Positions 7,397 to 15,558 are shown, counted from the stretch's first letter. The stretch is 39,371 nt of DNA from Hyphomicrobiales bacterium (GCA_027307405.1 DAHUXA010000013.1:1-39371); one strand, 5' to 3'. The notes: generated from the sequence alone by a model not told the origin. Program-made: numbers and translations.

Positions 7397-8365
7397 ATGA
7401 GACGGCGAGAGTTCATGACGCTCCTTGCCGCGGCAGTGGCCACGTGGCCGTTTACAGCGCGCGCTCAGCAAAACCGCCGCATCAGCGTTCTTCACAGCGG
7501 TTATCCGAATCGTACGCCAATACAACATCTGTTCGCCGCGCTTCGTGCGCTTGGATATGAGGACGGCCGCAATACGCGGATTGAACTGCTGGGTGGAGAA
7601 GGCGACCCGGAACGCTTGGCCGCTTACGTTGCTAAACTTGCCGCCGAAAAGCCCGATGTAATCATCGCGCTGACAGAACCCGCGGTCCTTGCGCTCAAGA
7701 AAGCCGATGTGACAACTCCGGTTGTCTTCGCCTTTGTCAGCGATCCGGTCGGGCGTGGCATCGTCAAGAGCCTGGCGCGTCCAGGCGGCAACTTCACCGG
7801 CATCAGCTTCGGCGGTACGGCGCTCGGCGGCAAGCGGCTCGAACTGCTCCTAGATTTATTGCCAGACACGAAACGCGTCGCGGTGATCTGGAACCCGTCG
7901 TTCAGCAACGATAGCGCAATCGTCGAGGCCATCCGCGAAGCCGCCCGCACACGCGGTGTTGGAATTGTTGGACGCGAACTCCATGGCGCAGGCGATCTTT
8001 CACCGGCCTTCGACGACGCCAAGGCATCCGGCGCGCAGGCTGCAATATTTATGAGCGACAATGTGATGTTCGGGCGTCGGAAAGAAGTCGCAGCCCTGGC
8101 GCTGGCCCGGAAACTTCCGTCAATCCATTCCTTTGCACCCGAGGCGGAGGATGGCGCTTTGCTCTCGTTCGGCCCCGATCTTGATGAAAGTTACAGGCGC
8201 GCGGCCGCGCTCACCGACGCGATTCTGAAGGGCGCGCGCCCATCCGATCTACCGGTCGAGGAGCCGACACGTTTCATACTGGCGCTCAACCTGCAAACAG
8301 CTGCCGCGCTTGGTCTGACGATTCCGCCGGCCATCCTGGTCCGTGCCGACAAAGTGATCGAGTGA
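7397..8365 (+). CDS. Tat-exported ABC transporter substrate-binding protein (PF04392), copy 3
   Basis: 322 residues, the shortest of the five intact paralogues. The leader is MRRREFMTLLAA...TARAQQ. Mature landmarks are [106 protein letters not shown] and ADKVIE. It is divergent enough from copies 1 and 2 (for example LNLQTAAALG replaces [10 protein letters not shown]) to suggest an older split. GGAGGG at 7383-7388 lies in front of the ATG at 7397, which decides against the longer upstream start. No permease or ATPase is adjacent. Confidence 0.9.
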   Translation: MRRREFMTLLAAAVATWPFTARAQQNRRISVLHSGYPNRTPIQHLFAALRALGYEDGRNTRIELLGGEGDPERLAAYVAKLAAEKPDVIIALTEPAVLALKKADVTTPVVFAFVSDPVGRGIVKSLARPGGNFTGISFGGTALGGKRLELLLDLLPDTKRVAVIWNPSFSNDSAIVEAIREAARTRGVGIVGRELHGAGDLSPAFDDAKASGAQAAIFMSDNVMFGRRKEVAALALARKLPSIHSFAPEAEDGALLSFGPDLDESYRRAAALTDAILKGARPSDLPVEEPTRFILALNLQTAAALGLTIPPAILVRADKVIE

Positions 8366-8542
8366 GCTGATCTTTTCAACCGGGGTCCGAAGCAGATCCG
8401 CCGCCGGCTCGCCCTTGCCGACCAGATTAATGAGCCGTGCAGAGATAAGTCTGGCTATCGGCTTTTGGACTCTGGAACTTCCACGGGAGTGGCGCGTTTC
8501 GATGGGAACCTCACGCGTGAGACACTATGTGGGAGGCCGTTG

Positions 8543-9004
8543 ATGCGTAATCCTGAACCGGGTTTCTTGGCAAAAGCGTGTGATAGCGTTGTTGGCCTTC
8601 CAGCCTCAGTGACGGCCTCGAACCATCCTCCGCGCATTCTCATCATCGAAGACGAGGCGCTGATTTCCGTCATGATCGAGGAAATGGTGCAAGACCTTGG
8701 CTACCGTGTTTCCGGCATAGCGAACACGATGGCGATGGCGCGCGAGGAGTTTGCGAAGCGCAACTACGACGCCGTTCTCTTGGACATCAATATTGGCGGG
8801 CGCTACCACGCCGAAACCGCAGATCATTTGCTGGGCTGGGGCATCCCTTTCGCCTTCGTAACGGGTTACGACTATCTCGTTGACCCTCGTCACGAGAAGA
8901 TACCCGTGCTCCAGAAGCCCTTCGAGCCCGCTCACCTTTGCGCCCTTTTGGAGGAGCTGGTGGGACCGGCAGTATCGGCGGCCGAACAGGTGCAGGTTGG
9001 CTGA
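8543..9004 (+). CDS. Single-domain response regulator (receiver only)
   Basis: 153 residues with one CheY-like receiver domain from about residue 30. The acidic pocket is IIEDE (E36, D37), the phospho-acceptor is D81 in VLLDINIGG, the switch threonine is T107 in FVTGY, and the conserved lysine is K125 in LQKPF. There is no DNA-binding or enzymatic output domain, so it probably works in a phosphorelay or by protein contact. The sequence type (LIIEDEALISVMIEEMV) is common among rhizobial stand-alone receivers. No kinase is nearby. GGGAGG about 8 bases before the ATG at 8543 supports this start over the TTG at 8465. Confidence 0.85.
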   Translation: MRNPEPGFLAKACDSVVGLPASVTASNHPPRILIIEDEALISVMIEEMVQDLGYRVSGIANTMAMAREEFAKRNYDAVLLDINIGGRYHAETADHLLGWGIPFAFVTGYDYLVDPRHEKIPVLQKPFEPAHLCALLEELVGPAVSAAEQVQVG

Positions 9005-9124
9005 TCGTTCGAACCTAAAAATGCTTGCTCAACCAAGCGAAGCGTCCGCTCTCCAACGGCTATTCCTCTCATTCGCAAATGAGCGGAAATGAACGTCTTC
9101 GAACCAATCTCAAATCGCTATCAT

Positions 9125-9152
9125 AAAAAGGGGCCGCCACCGCGGCGGCCCC
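9125..9152 (-). terminator. Rho-independent terminator of the small secreted protein gene
   Basis: A 9-bp GC stem (GGGGCCGCC with GGCGGCCCC, 5-nt loop) is followed on the minus strand by five T (AAAAA at 9125-9129 on the plus strand). It sits 25 bases after the stop of the minus-strand gene at 9177. Confidence 0.85.
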
Positions 9153-9176
9153 ATCTCTGTCACGAACTGGACGCAG

Positions 9177-9392
9177 CTATTTCTCGACGCAGACTGTCTT
9201 GATCTGCTTTTCGGCGTCGGCCTGGGTCTTGAAGGCAGCTGGACCAATCTGGATCCAGGTCGTCTCAGTGGGGCGGGTCTCGACGACCTTGCACTTCTTC
9301 GTCGCCTTCTCCTGAACGATGTAGTAGTCCGCGCTCGCCGTCGACATCAACAGTGCAACGGCGGTAGCGGCCAGGGCCAATTTCTTCAACAT
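9177..9392 (-). CDS. Small secreted protein, rhizobial YIVQ...KKC family
   Basis: 71 residues: a signal peptide (MLKKLALAATAVALLMSTASA) and a short mature part, DYYIVQEKATKKCKVVETRP...IQIGPAAFKTQADAEKQIKTVC. The two cysteines near each end could pair. This layout is that of a frequent uncharacterised periplasmic peptide in Bradyrhizobium-like genomes. A GAGGAGG stands 6-7 bases before the ATG at 9392, which rules out the longer upstream reading. A strong terminator follows, so it is a single-gene transcript. Confidence 0.75.
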   Translation of the reverse strand: MLKKLALAATAVALLMSTASADYYIVQEKATKKCKVVETRPTETTWIQIGPAAFKTQADAEKQIKTVCVEK

Positions 9393-9487
9393 TGTGTTTC
9401 CTCCTCTAGAATGCACGACACAACAATCCAGCGACCCGGCGTTCGGTTCCAAACGCGAGCTCTGCATCGCTCCGATCTTGTGCCCGG

Positions 9488-9577
9488 CTAGGGAGTGACG
9501 GCATTGAGCATCAGCATCACCAAAAATATGCCCGATACTGACAGCCCGATCAGTTTGGTCGTTGCGCGTTCGCTCAT
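9488..9577 (-). CDS. Very small membrane protein (29 aa)
   Basis: The frame reads MSERATTKLIGLSVSGIF then LVMLMLNAVTP and stops. A short charged N-terminus precedes one hydrophobic span, the typical form of small inner-membrane peptides in rhizobia. No clear ribosome-binding site is visible. The call rests on composition and on the plausible protein-like sequence in an otherwise empty gap. Confidence 0.45.
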   Translation of the reverse strand: MSERATTKLIGLSVSGIFLVMLMLNAVTP

Positions 9578-9641
9578 GGCTACTAAAACTAAAATGTCAG
9601 ATGAATGTTCCATGAATAGGGAACCGGACCCGTTCGGGTTC

Positions 9642-10253
9642 CTAAATTAGATAAATCCGGTCAGGCAAATCATTGCGGCTCGCATCCGTGCGGGGGAAGT
9701 GCTTTGCGAGCTCATCGTCACACATATCGATCGCTGCAATGAAACCATCGGCGATGCGACCGTTCCGCATATGTGCAATAAGCGCATCGACCGCCGCCTG
9801 CCATCGGGTTTGGGGGACCCGCGCAGCGATTTCGGAACCGGCAATGATCCGTGCGTATCGTTCCGCCAGTGAAACGAAGATCAATATCCCCGACTGGTCC
9901 TTGTTGCGAGCAAGACCGCGGCTGACGAATTGCTCCATCGCAACGCGATAAGCGAAAGCGCGGCGGGCCCTGTGAGGCATCAATGCGACCCGCACGCGCG
10001 GCAAACAAAACAGCATTAAAAGCACCAGAAAGACGATGATCTGAAGCACTAGAATTCGGTAAACCGTCATCGACGTTAAAATCGTCAGCAGCCATGGTGT
10101 GGCGAGCGCGGCTACTGCGGCGATAAAAATCGGCAACCCCGTCGCATGGGATGACGTCTGCGCGAGGACACACACGATTTCGCCGGAGGTCTTTGCCTCG
10201 GCCGCGCGTATGGCGATCGCAATCCGATCGTGGTCTTCCTTCGAAAGGTTCAT
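9642..10253 (-). CDS. TPM domain membrane protein (second TPM gene of the LemA operon)
   Basis: 203 residues. It has two hydrophobic spans (IFIAAVAALATPWLLTIL and ILVLQIIVFLVLLMLFCLP, about residues 40-95) followed by TPM-domain (PF04536) sequence: AFAYRVAMEQFVSRGLARNKDQSGILIFVSLAERYARIIAG and VDALIAHMRNGRIADGFIAAI. In TPM proteins of this short type the spans interrupt the domain. Its ATG overlaps the stop of the preceding TPM gene (TGATG), so the two are translated together. LemA-TPM-TPM is a recurrent bacterial operon thought to act on membrane integrity or as an accessory of membrane proteins. The upstream extension of the frame over the Gly-rich coding region of the neighbour is spurious. 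Confidence 0.85.
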   Translation of the reverse strand: MNLSKEDHDRIAIAIRAAEAKTSGEIVCVLAQTSSHATGLPIFIAAVAALATPWLLTILTSMTVYRILVLQIIVFLVLLMLFCLPRVRVALMPHRARRAFAYRVAMEQFVSRGLARNKDQSGILIFVSLAERYARIIAGSEIAARVPQTRWQAAVDALIAHMRNGRIADGFIAAIDMCDDELAKHFPRTDASRNDLPDRIYLI

Positions 10254-11008
10254 CACCAGCTCCCCGACGCGCCACCGCCACCCGATGACCCGCCGCCCCC
10301 GGAAAAACCGCCCCCTCCCGAGAAACCTCCTCCACTCGAGAAACCGCCGCCGCCCCTCGCGCCTCCCGAACTGACAAGAATATTGAGAAGCGTGTTGAAG
10401 AATAGCCAGCGAAAGCTGCGGGAAACGATCAGCAATGTAAAAAGGATGAACAGGCCGGCGAGCAGAAGCCAGCTGGCCGGATCCGTCGTCTGTTGGTTGT
10501 CGAGTCGTAAGGACGGGCGCTGCTGCCATTCCGAAGAATCGGTGGTCAATACCGTAATGATGTCGTCGACGCCGCGTGAAATGCCACCGCCGAAGTCGCC
10601 TGCTTTGAAGCGCGGCGTTATGGCATTGGCGATGATGACCTTGGAGAGGGCGTCGGTGAGGGTGCCTTCAAGTCCATAGCCGACCTCGATACGCACGCGC
10701 CGCTCGTTCGGCGCAACAAGCAGCAGCACGCCATTGTTTTTTGTCTTTTCGCCGAGCTTCCAGCTTCGGAACAATTCGTTTGCGTATGGCTCGATATCCT
10801 GTCCTTCGAGGGAGGTAACAGTGGCAACGGCAATCTGGATGCCCGACTTTGATTCAAGGTCCGCAAGCTTCTGCTCAATAGCAGAACGCGTTGCCGGCTG
10901 AATGATGTTGGCTTGATCGACAACGCGTCCCGAGAGCGCCGGGAGATGGAGCGCGAAGCCAGAAGCGATCGCGCATAGCAAAGCGACGATGACGATAGTG
11001 GGGCGCAT
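10253..11008 (-). CDS. TPM domain protein with Gly-rich tail (YgcG-like)
   Basis: 251 residues: signal peptide (about 1-21), a periplasmic TPM domain (LSGRVVDQANII, IEQKLADLESKSGIQIAVATV, GVLLLVAPNERRVRIEVGYGLEGTLTDA), one membrane span (SWLLLAGLFILFTLLIV, about residues 180-196), and a glycine/serine-rich tail built of GGGFSGGG repeats. This is the standard form of the TPM_phosphatase family. The tail is low-complexity and probably disordered in the cytoplasm. I chose MRPTIV at 11008 because it begins the signal peptide; the ATG 14 codons upstream adds no signal features. It is the middle gene of the LemA operon. Confidence 0.88.
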   Translation of the reverse strand: MRPTIVIVALLCAIASGFALHLPALSGRVVDQANIIQPATRSAIEQKLADLESKSGIQIAVATVTSLEGQDIEPYANELFRSWKLGEKTKNNGVLLLVAPNERRVRIEVGYGLEGTLTDALSKVIIANAITPRFKAGDFGGGISRGVDDIITVLTTDSSEWQQRPSLRLDNQQTTDPASWLLLAGLFILFTLLIVSRSFRWLFFNTLLNILVSSGGARGGGGFSSGGGFSGGGGFSGGGGSSGGGGASGSW

Positions 11009-11074
11009 AGCTCTTCTACCAAGGGCAGAAGACGTAGGGCCCGCAATCATTATGATGCCTTGTCGCTATGCTCG

Positions 11075-11674
11075 TCAGAATTTTACTTGCGGCGGCTTGT
11101 CGGCATTTTCGCCCGCGGTGAATTCCGCCATCGGCTTATTGGCGCGGAAGAACGTATTGGCCCAAATGATGCCAGGGAAGGTCCGTAGCTCCGTGTTGTA
11201 GAGGCGTACCGCCTCGATGTAGTCGCGCCGGGCAACCGCGATGCGGTTCTCGGTGCCTTCGAGCTGCGACTGGAGTGCCAGGAAGTTCTGGTTGGACTTG
11301 AGGTCGGGATAATTCTCGCTGATGGCAATGAGCCGGCCGAGCGCCCCGGTCAGCTGGTTTTGCGCATCCTGGAATTGTTTGACCTTCTCGGGGTCGGTCA
11401 ACTGCGAAACATCCACTCTCGTCTGTGTCGCCTTGGCACGTGCCTCGACAACCGCGGTCAGGACCTCCCGTTCTTGCTTGGCATAGCCCTGAACGGTAGC
11501 GACCAGATTTGGAATAAGATCGGCCCGGCGCTGATAGTTATTCTGGACGTCTCCCCACTTAGCCTTGGCCTGCTCTTCTAAAGTCGGGATGGTGTTGTAG
11601 CCGCAGCCGGCGACTGTGAGCCCCAAAGCGATAGCAGCAATAAATCCACCGACACGCGCCAAAGACATGGTCAT
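11075..11674 (-). CDS. lemA: LemA family lipoprotein
   Basis: 199 residues. The leader ends in a lipobox, LTVAGC, so the protein is probably anchored as a lipoprotein. Next come the LemA hallmarks: WGDVQNNYQRRADLIPNLVATVQGYAKQE, LTGALGRLIAISENYPDLKSNQNFLALQSQLEGTENRIAVARRDYIEAVRLYN and FPGIIWA. The fold is a helical bundle. AGGAG lies 6 bases before the ATG at 11674 (MTMSL) but touches the ATG at 11680, so the former start is better. It heads an operon with the two TPM genes; the precise function of LemA is unsettled. Confidence 0.93.
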   Translation of the reverse strand: MTMSLARVGGFIAAIALGLTVAGCGYNTIPTLEEQAKAKWGDVQNNYQRRADLIPNLVATVQGYAKQEREVLTAVVEARAKATQTRVDVSQLTDPEKVKQFQDAQNQLTGALGRLIAISENYPDLKSNQNFLALQSQLEGTENRIAVARRDYIEAVRLYNTELRTFPGIIWANTFFRANKPMAEFTAGENADKPPQVKF

Positions 11675-11881
11675 GATCATCTCCTGATCAAATCGAGAAA
11701 GGGCAATTTTAATACGATAGGCTGGCGACTATATTTTACAACAGCACTCATGTTCGGAGCACAAGACCATCAGAGGCATACGGTATTGCGATGCTCCCTG
11801 CCTGCGGCGACAATGTTGCTCGAATGTCCGGATGTCCTGATCGGGAAAATCTACAGCAAAAGCAAACACGTGAGGTGCCGA

Positions 11882-12124
11882 ATGAAGCGGGGGATACATA
11901 TCACAGTCATTGAAACGGGCAGGGCCTGCGCAGTGGGGGTAATGCTGATTGCATGTCATGCGTCATCGGTGAGTGCAGAGGAAGCAACTCAGAAAGGGTG
12001 CGTCGCTGTTGCGAAACAGGAGTATGACGCCGCCAAAAAGCAGAGATTGCTGCAAACCCGGTTTGGCACATATGTAAGGACGGGCCGGCTCGGCCGGCGC
12101 ACGTACTTGTATTGTCATTCGTAG
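11882..12124 (+). CDS. Small secreted hypothetical protein
   Basis: 80 residues. A signal-like N-terminus (MKRGIHIT...VGVMLIACHASSVSAEE) precedes a basic mature part with CVAVAKQEYDAAKKQRLLQTRFGTYVRTGRLGRRTYLYCH. The two cysteines flank the RFGTYVRTGRLGRR segment, a pattern I recognise from uncharacterised Bradyrhizobium proteins. No enzyme motif is seen. GAGG about 9 bases before the ATG at 11882 supports this start over the long upstream frame. Its end overlaps the frame upstream of the amino-acid binding protein gene, but that gene starts later. Confidence 0.6.
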   Translation: MKRGIHITVIETGRACAVGVMLIACHASSVSAEEATQKGCVAVAKQEYDAAKKQRLLQTRFGTYVRTGRLGRRTYLYCHS

Positions 12125-12216
12125 ATTCTCCGAATTCGATTGGCCTCGACCTTGCCTATTGGCCCAAAGCGGGCAATTGCCGTACAACATTGCAAACAAC
12201 GAGACCTAAAATGCAT

Positions 12217-13233
12217 ATGAAACGTTGGAAGCCGGTTACGGCAGTGGCAGTTGTTTTGCTTTCGCTGACCACGTTGGCGCATGCGCAGGTCCTCAAGGCG
12301 GTTCAGGACCGCGGCGCACTCAATTGCGGCGTCAGCGAAGGCCTCTACGGTTTCTCCGCTCGGGACAGCAACGGAAACTGGAGCGGCTTTGACGTCGACT
12401 TGTGCCGTGCGATTGCTGCAGCGATCTTTAACGACGTCGGCAAGATCAACTATGTCCCGCTCGATGCCAACCGCCGATTCAAGGCCCTTCAATCGGGTAG
12501 CATCGACGTTCTTTCGCGTAATACCACGTGGACGATGTCGCGCGAAATCGAGCTTGGGCTGACTTTTGCGGCGACGGATTACTATGACGGCCAGGGATTT
12601 CTCATTCCACGAGCGATGGGCAAGGAAACCGCGCTCGACCTCGATGGCGTGAAAATATGTGTGCAGACCGGAACAACGACCGAGCTCAATCTCGCCGATT
12701 ATTTCGGCGCCAACAAGATGAAATACGAGGTCATGGCTTCGACGACCCTCGAGGGTGCAATCAAAGGCTACGATTCCGGGCAATGCAATGTGCTCACCGC
12801 AGATGTCTCAGCGCTTTTCGGCATCAGGCTTTTGCTGTCGAAGCCGGACGATCATCTCATTCTACCGGATGTCATCTCCAAGGAGCCGCTTGGCCCTGTG
12901 GTGCGTCAGGGCGATACGCAATGGTTTAACATTGTGAAGTGGGTGCACTTCGCCATGGTCAATGCCGAGGAACTCGGCGTGACCTCGAAGAATATCGACG
13001 AGGCATTGAAGTCGGATAAGCCGGACGTCAAACGTTTGGTCGGCACGGAAGGCAGCTATGGCGAACGGATGGGCCTGACCAAAGATTGGGCAGCCCGGAT
13101 CGTCAGACTCGTCGGCAATTATGGCGAGGTCTACGAGCGGACCGTGGGCGTGGGCTCGCCGCTGGTCATTCCCCGTGGGATCAATCAGCTGTGGAGCAAG
13201 GGGGGCATTCTCTATGCGCCGCCGATCCGCTGA
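12217..13233 (+). CDS. General L-amino-acid ABC transporter substrate-binding protein (AapJ-like), orphan
   Basis: 338 residues of the SBP_bac_3/AapJ family. After the signal peptide (ends AHAQ) come RGALNCGVSEGLYGFSARDSNG, WSGFDVDLCRAIAAAIF, YVPLDANRRFKALQSGSIDVLSRNTTWT and YYDGQGFLIP, which line the amino-acid site in AapJ/BztA proteins. The C-terminal VGNYGEVYERTVGVGSPL...GINQLWSKGGILYAPP is also family-typical. In complete systems aapQ, aapM and aapP follow; here an L,D-transpeptidase follows, so the protein must use a transporter encoded elsewhere or serve as a sensor. ATG at 12211 is an alternative start; spacing to GAGACC favours 12217. Confidence 0.9.
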   Translation: MKRWKPVTAVAVVLLSLTTLAHAQVLKAVQDRGALNCGVSEGLYGFSARDSNGNWSGFDVDLCRAIAAAIFNDVGKINYVPLDANRRFKALQSGSIDVLSRNTTWTMSREIELGLTFAATDYYDGQGFLIPRAMGKETALDLDGVKICVQTGTTTELNLADYFGANKMKYEVMASTTLEGAIKGYDSGQCNVLTADVSALFGIRLLLSKPDDHLILPDVISKEPLGPVVRQGDTQWFNIVKWVHFAMVNAEELGVTSKNIDEALKSDKPDVKRLVGTEGSYGERMGLTKDWAARIVRLVGNYGEVYERTVGVGSPLVIPRGINQLWSKGGILYAPPIR

Positions 13234-13326
13234 CCGTATCGCAATCGTGATTTAGCCGCCGGGCAGGACAAATGCTAAATTATATCCGCTCAACGCTGCG
13301 GTTAAACGCAAGGGTGGCGTGAACTG

Positions 13327-14178
13327 ATGGTCGATTATTTTCCATTGCTGGCTCGTGCGGTCGCGTCGCTCAGTCCTAACACCAGCGAACAGCGTCATAT
13401 TCTCTATGATCGCGCGCGCAAGACTCTGGCCGACAAACTTCGCGCCAGTAACCCGGCGTTTTCACACACCGACCTGAGAGCGGAAAGCGCAGCGCTTGAA
13501 GCTGCGATTCAGCGCGTCGAAAGAGACGCGCTGCGTCGCGCCGCGCCGCCTCGGCCGGCTCCCCCCTATGAGGCCTCTGAAGCGCCGGCCGGAGCCTATC
13601 AGGATATGCCGCCGTTGAAGGACAACCGAAGGGGGCTGCGCATCGTTGCGGGCGCGTTCGCCGCCGTGCTCGTTCTCGGTGTCGGTGTGGCAGCTTATAC
13701 CTTCTGGCCGCGCATTCTTTCCGATGTACGGAGCATCCCGAACCCGCGACCGGTCCCCGTGGTTCCCGAAGATCCAGCAGACAAGACGAACTATGTCTCC
13801 TTGCGACAGCTCGTCTACTACCGCACGAACCAGCCGGTGGGGACGATCATTGTCGATAAATTGCAGACTTTTCTCTACGTCGTCCGGCCAAATGTGTCTG
13901 CGATGCGCTACAGGATCGGCGTTGGCCCAGAATGCACGACATTGGCGGGGCTCTACCACATCGTCCGAAAAGAAGAATTGTCCGGCGGGAACCAGGCGCA
14001 ATCGGGTCTGCTCGGTGCCCGCGTCCTCTACCTGAATAACGATCGCCGTATTCACGGTTCCAGCGCGCCGGCCGCAAGCGCGCCGCTTCCTGAGGGCTGC
14101 ATCCGTCTCGTCAACGACGACGTGATCTACCTCTACGACCGTACGCCCCTGGAAAATCGCGTCGTCGTTTCAAACTGA
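13327..14178 (+). CDS. L,D-transpeptidase (YkuD) membrane-anchored, variant active-site loop
   Basis: 283 residues. An N-terminal cytoplasmic helical part (about 1-90, ending Pro-rich) leads to one membrane span (GLRIVAGAFAAVLVLGVGVAAYTFW, about 103-127), then a periplasmic YkuD domain. The domain has TIIVDKLQTFLYVV, YRIGVGPEC, the catalytic RIHGSS histidine, and GCIRLVNDDVIYLYDR with the nucleophilic cysteine. YkuD enzymes cross-link peptidoglycan or attach proteins to it. The usual S-[HS]-G-C before the cysteine is P-E-G-C here, and the H-to-C interval is short, so activity may be changed. It stands alone 93 bases after the AapJ-like gene. Confidence 0.82.
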   Translation: MVDYFPLLARAVASLSPNTSEQRHILYDRARKTLADKLRASNPAFSHTDLRAESAALEAAIQRVERDALRRAAPPRPAPPYEASEAPAGAYQDMPPLKDNRRGLRIVAGAFAAVLVLGVGVAAYTFWPRILSDVRSIPNPRPVPVVPEDPADKTNYVSLRQLVYYRTNQPVGTIIVDKLQTFLYVVRPNVSAMRYRIGVGPECTTLAGLYHIVRKEELSGGNQAQSGLLGARVLYLNNDRRIHGSSAPAASAPLPEGCIRLVNDDVIYLYDRTPLENRVVVSN

Positions 14179-14257
14179 CGGAACGCTTGCGGGGGATATC
14201 GAACTTTTCAAGTGGAAAACTACTTTTCGCTTGTGCGTGAGCGGCTATGATTGAGGA

Positions 14258-14494
14258 ATGGTCAAACCGCAAACCGATGCCGATCTGGCGCGCCTCCGGC
14301 AATTTTTGAGGGCATTGGAAGCCGACGCAGAAGTTGCGGTCGGAGATGTCGATCTTGGCGCCTATGAAATTGAAATTTTGAAGTGCGAAATCGCTCGTCT
14401 TGAGGGCGTTGCGAAGGGCGGTCCTGACTACGGCTCCAAGGCATTCCTGTTCCAGATTGCAATAGACTACGGCGCGTCGCGGCGCTCGCTGTAA
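14258..14494 (+). CDS. Small soluble hypothetical protein
   Basis: 78 residues, no signal peptide or membrane span. The first half is acidic and helical (LARLRQFLRALEADAEVAVGDVDLGAYEIEILKCEIARLEG), the second is short (FLFQIAIDYGASRRSL). The composition is protein-like, but no family is recognised. The start at 14258 has GAGGA about 6 bases ahead. Confidence 0.5.
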   Translation: MVKPQTDADLARLRQFLRALEADAEVAVGDVDLGAYEIEILKCEIARLEGVAKGGPDYGSKAFLFQIAIDYGASRRSL

Positions 14495-14530
14495 TCGCCT
14501 GGCGATATGGCGCAGCGGAAGGCGACGTCT

Positions 14531-14941
14531 TCAGGCCCTGCCTTTTGGAAATGCCGTCGCACCTGACTCAATTTGTACCCAAGGCTGCGCGGAACCAGTC
14601 CATAGATGCATGTCAGGCTTGAGCCATGACTTGTCGTCCAGTGTGCCGGCCTTGATAATCATTACTCCCGGCAATGCCTCGGCCTCAGTCGCAAGCGACG
14701 ATCCGCAATTCCGGCAGAATTTTCGCGAAAGCGGTTTCCCGCTCTCGCCCTTATCTGCATAGGACGTCGGACTTTGTCCTTGCCAGGTCACACTGGGTGC
14801 GGGCACGACGATGTTCACCGAGAATGCCGAGCCGGAGATCTTTTGGCAGTGGGTGCAGTGGCAGATTGCTGTGCGCAAAGGTTCAGAACTGCATTCATAA
14901 CGCACCGCACCGCACAGGCAACCGCCGGAGATTTTCGTCAT
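14531..14941 (-). CDS. GFA / CENP-V family zinc protein
   Basis: 136 residues of the glutathione-dependent formaldehyde-activating enzyme (GFA, PF04828) family. Structural zinc ligands are visible in order: GGCLCGAVRYEC, ICHCTHCQKISGSAFSV and FCRNCGSSL. The end (LDDKSWLKPDMHLW...AQPWV) is typical. Family members bind zinc and some act on glutathione-S-hydroxymethyl, though many have unknown roles. The ATG at 14941 starts MTKISGGC; the open frame further upstream on the same strand is the shadow of the DUF4242 gene. Confidence 0.9.
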   Translation of the reverse strand: MTKISGGCLCGAVRYECSSEPLRTAICHCTHCQKISGSAFSVNIVVPAPSVTWQGQSPTSYADKGESGKPLSRKFCRNCGSSLATEAEALPGVMIIKAGTLDDKSWLKPDMHLWTGSAQPWVQIESGATAFPKGRA

Positions 14942-14972
14942 TGCTCGTCTCCACGAATTAGACTGTGAACAA

Positions 14973-15248
14973 TTACGTCGCCGCCGTTGTCGGATCGATC
15001 GTTCGTTTAACCTCGGAAATCCTGTTGGCAGGGAAGCCGCTAATGTCGGCGTGCTTGCGAATGAGCGCTGCGTCTTTCGCCAGATAGACGCAGTAGATCT
15101 TGTCTTGTGTGACGTGGGATTCGACCCACTGAATGTCCGGACCGAGTTCACGCAGGACCGAGTTTGACTTTTCCGCTGCGGCCCGCATTTGTTCGCGTTC
15201 CAACGTGCCGACGCTCGGCATTTCACGTTCGATAACAAAACGCTTCAC
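14973..15248 (-). CDS. DUF4242 domain-containing protein (GTG start)
   Basis: 91 residues, DUF4242 (PF14026). Visible landmarks are KRFVIEREMPSVGTLEREQMRAAAEKSNSVLREL, IQWVESHVTQDKIYCVYLAKD and IRKHADISGFPANRISEVKRTIDP. The family is a ferredoxin-like fold of unknown role; some members are called nickel-binding. The nearest ATG (15253) is followed at once by a stop, so translation must begin at the GTG at 15248, with AGGAG about 7 bases upstream. It lies 31 bases before the GFA gene on the same strand and may be co-transcribed with it. Confidence 0.82.
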   Translation of the reverse strand: MKRFVIEREMPSVGTLEREQMRAAAEKSNSVLRELGPDIQWVESHVTQDKIYCVYLAKDAALIRKHADISGFPANRISEVKRTIDPTTAAT

Positions 15249-15332
15249 GGCATTTCTCCTATTATATGGAGACACATTATAAATCTATGCCTAGTACCAG
15301 GCATCATCCGATCGGATGAGCAGATCAGATTG

Positions 15333-15440
15333 CTATTCCGTAGCCTCGGCGCGCCGATGAGCGATGTGGATGCTGGAGACGAGCGCCTTGGCGGTCTTAA
15401 GGTGGATGAAGAGCCCGACCTTGGTGGCCTGCAAGTGCAA
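15333..15440 (-). pseudogene. C-terminal fossil of a PF04392 substrate-binding protein
   Basis: The minus strand reads LALQATKVGLFIHLKTAKALVSS and continues to AEATE and a TAG. This aligns with the last 36 codons of the intact paralogues ([21 protein letters not shown]....ADEVIE). Upstream coding sequence is absent. The frame is still open, but the conserved Gly after KAL and the terminal ADEVIE have decayed. Confidence 0.7.
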
Positions 15441-15502
15441 AGCTTATCAGATCAGACCGCCACCGTAAGGGTGATTGTCAGGGGGTCAGATTTAGACCAT
15501 GA

Positions 15503-15524
15503 GCGGACATAAGGACATGTCCGC
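15503..15524. repeat. Dispersed palindrome family member (GCGGACAT / ATGTCCGC)
   Basis: GCGGACAT at 15503-15510 and ATGTCCGC at 15517-15524 form an inverted pair with a 6-base spacer. It belongs to the intergenic motif family described at several other borders in this window. It lies between the binding-protein fossil and the zinc-ribbon gene; nothing else is seen in 15441-15558. Confidence 0.55.
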
Positions 15525-15558
15525 GCGATGTCTGTTTTTCCTCCAGTTGTCGTCGTTT

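Noticed and set aside
10253-10529. N-terminal extension of the second TPM gene
   Set aside because: It translates the Gly-rich coding region of the previous gene in another frame; the TGATG overlap fixes the start at 10253.
14942-15238. N-terminal extension of the GFA protein
   Set aside because: It is the shadow of the DUF4242 gene; GFA homology begins at the ATG at 14941.
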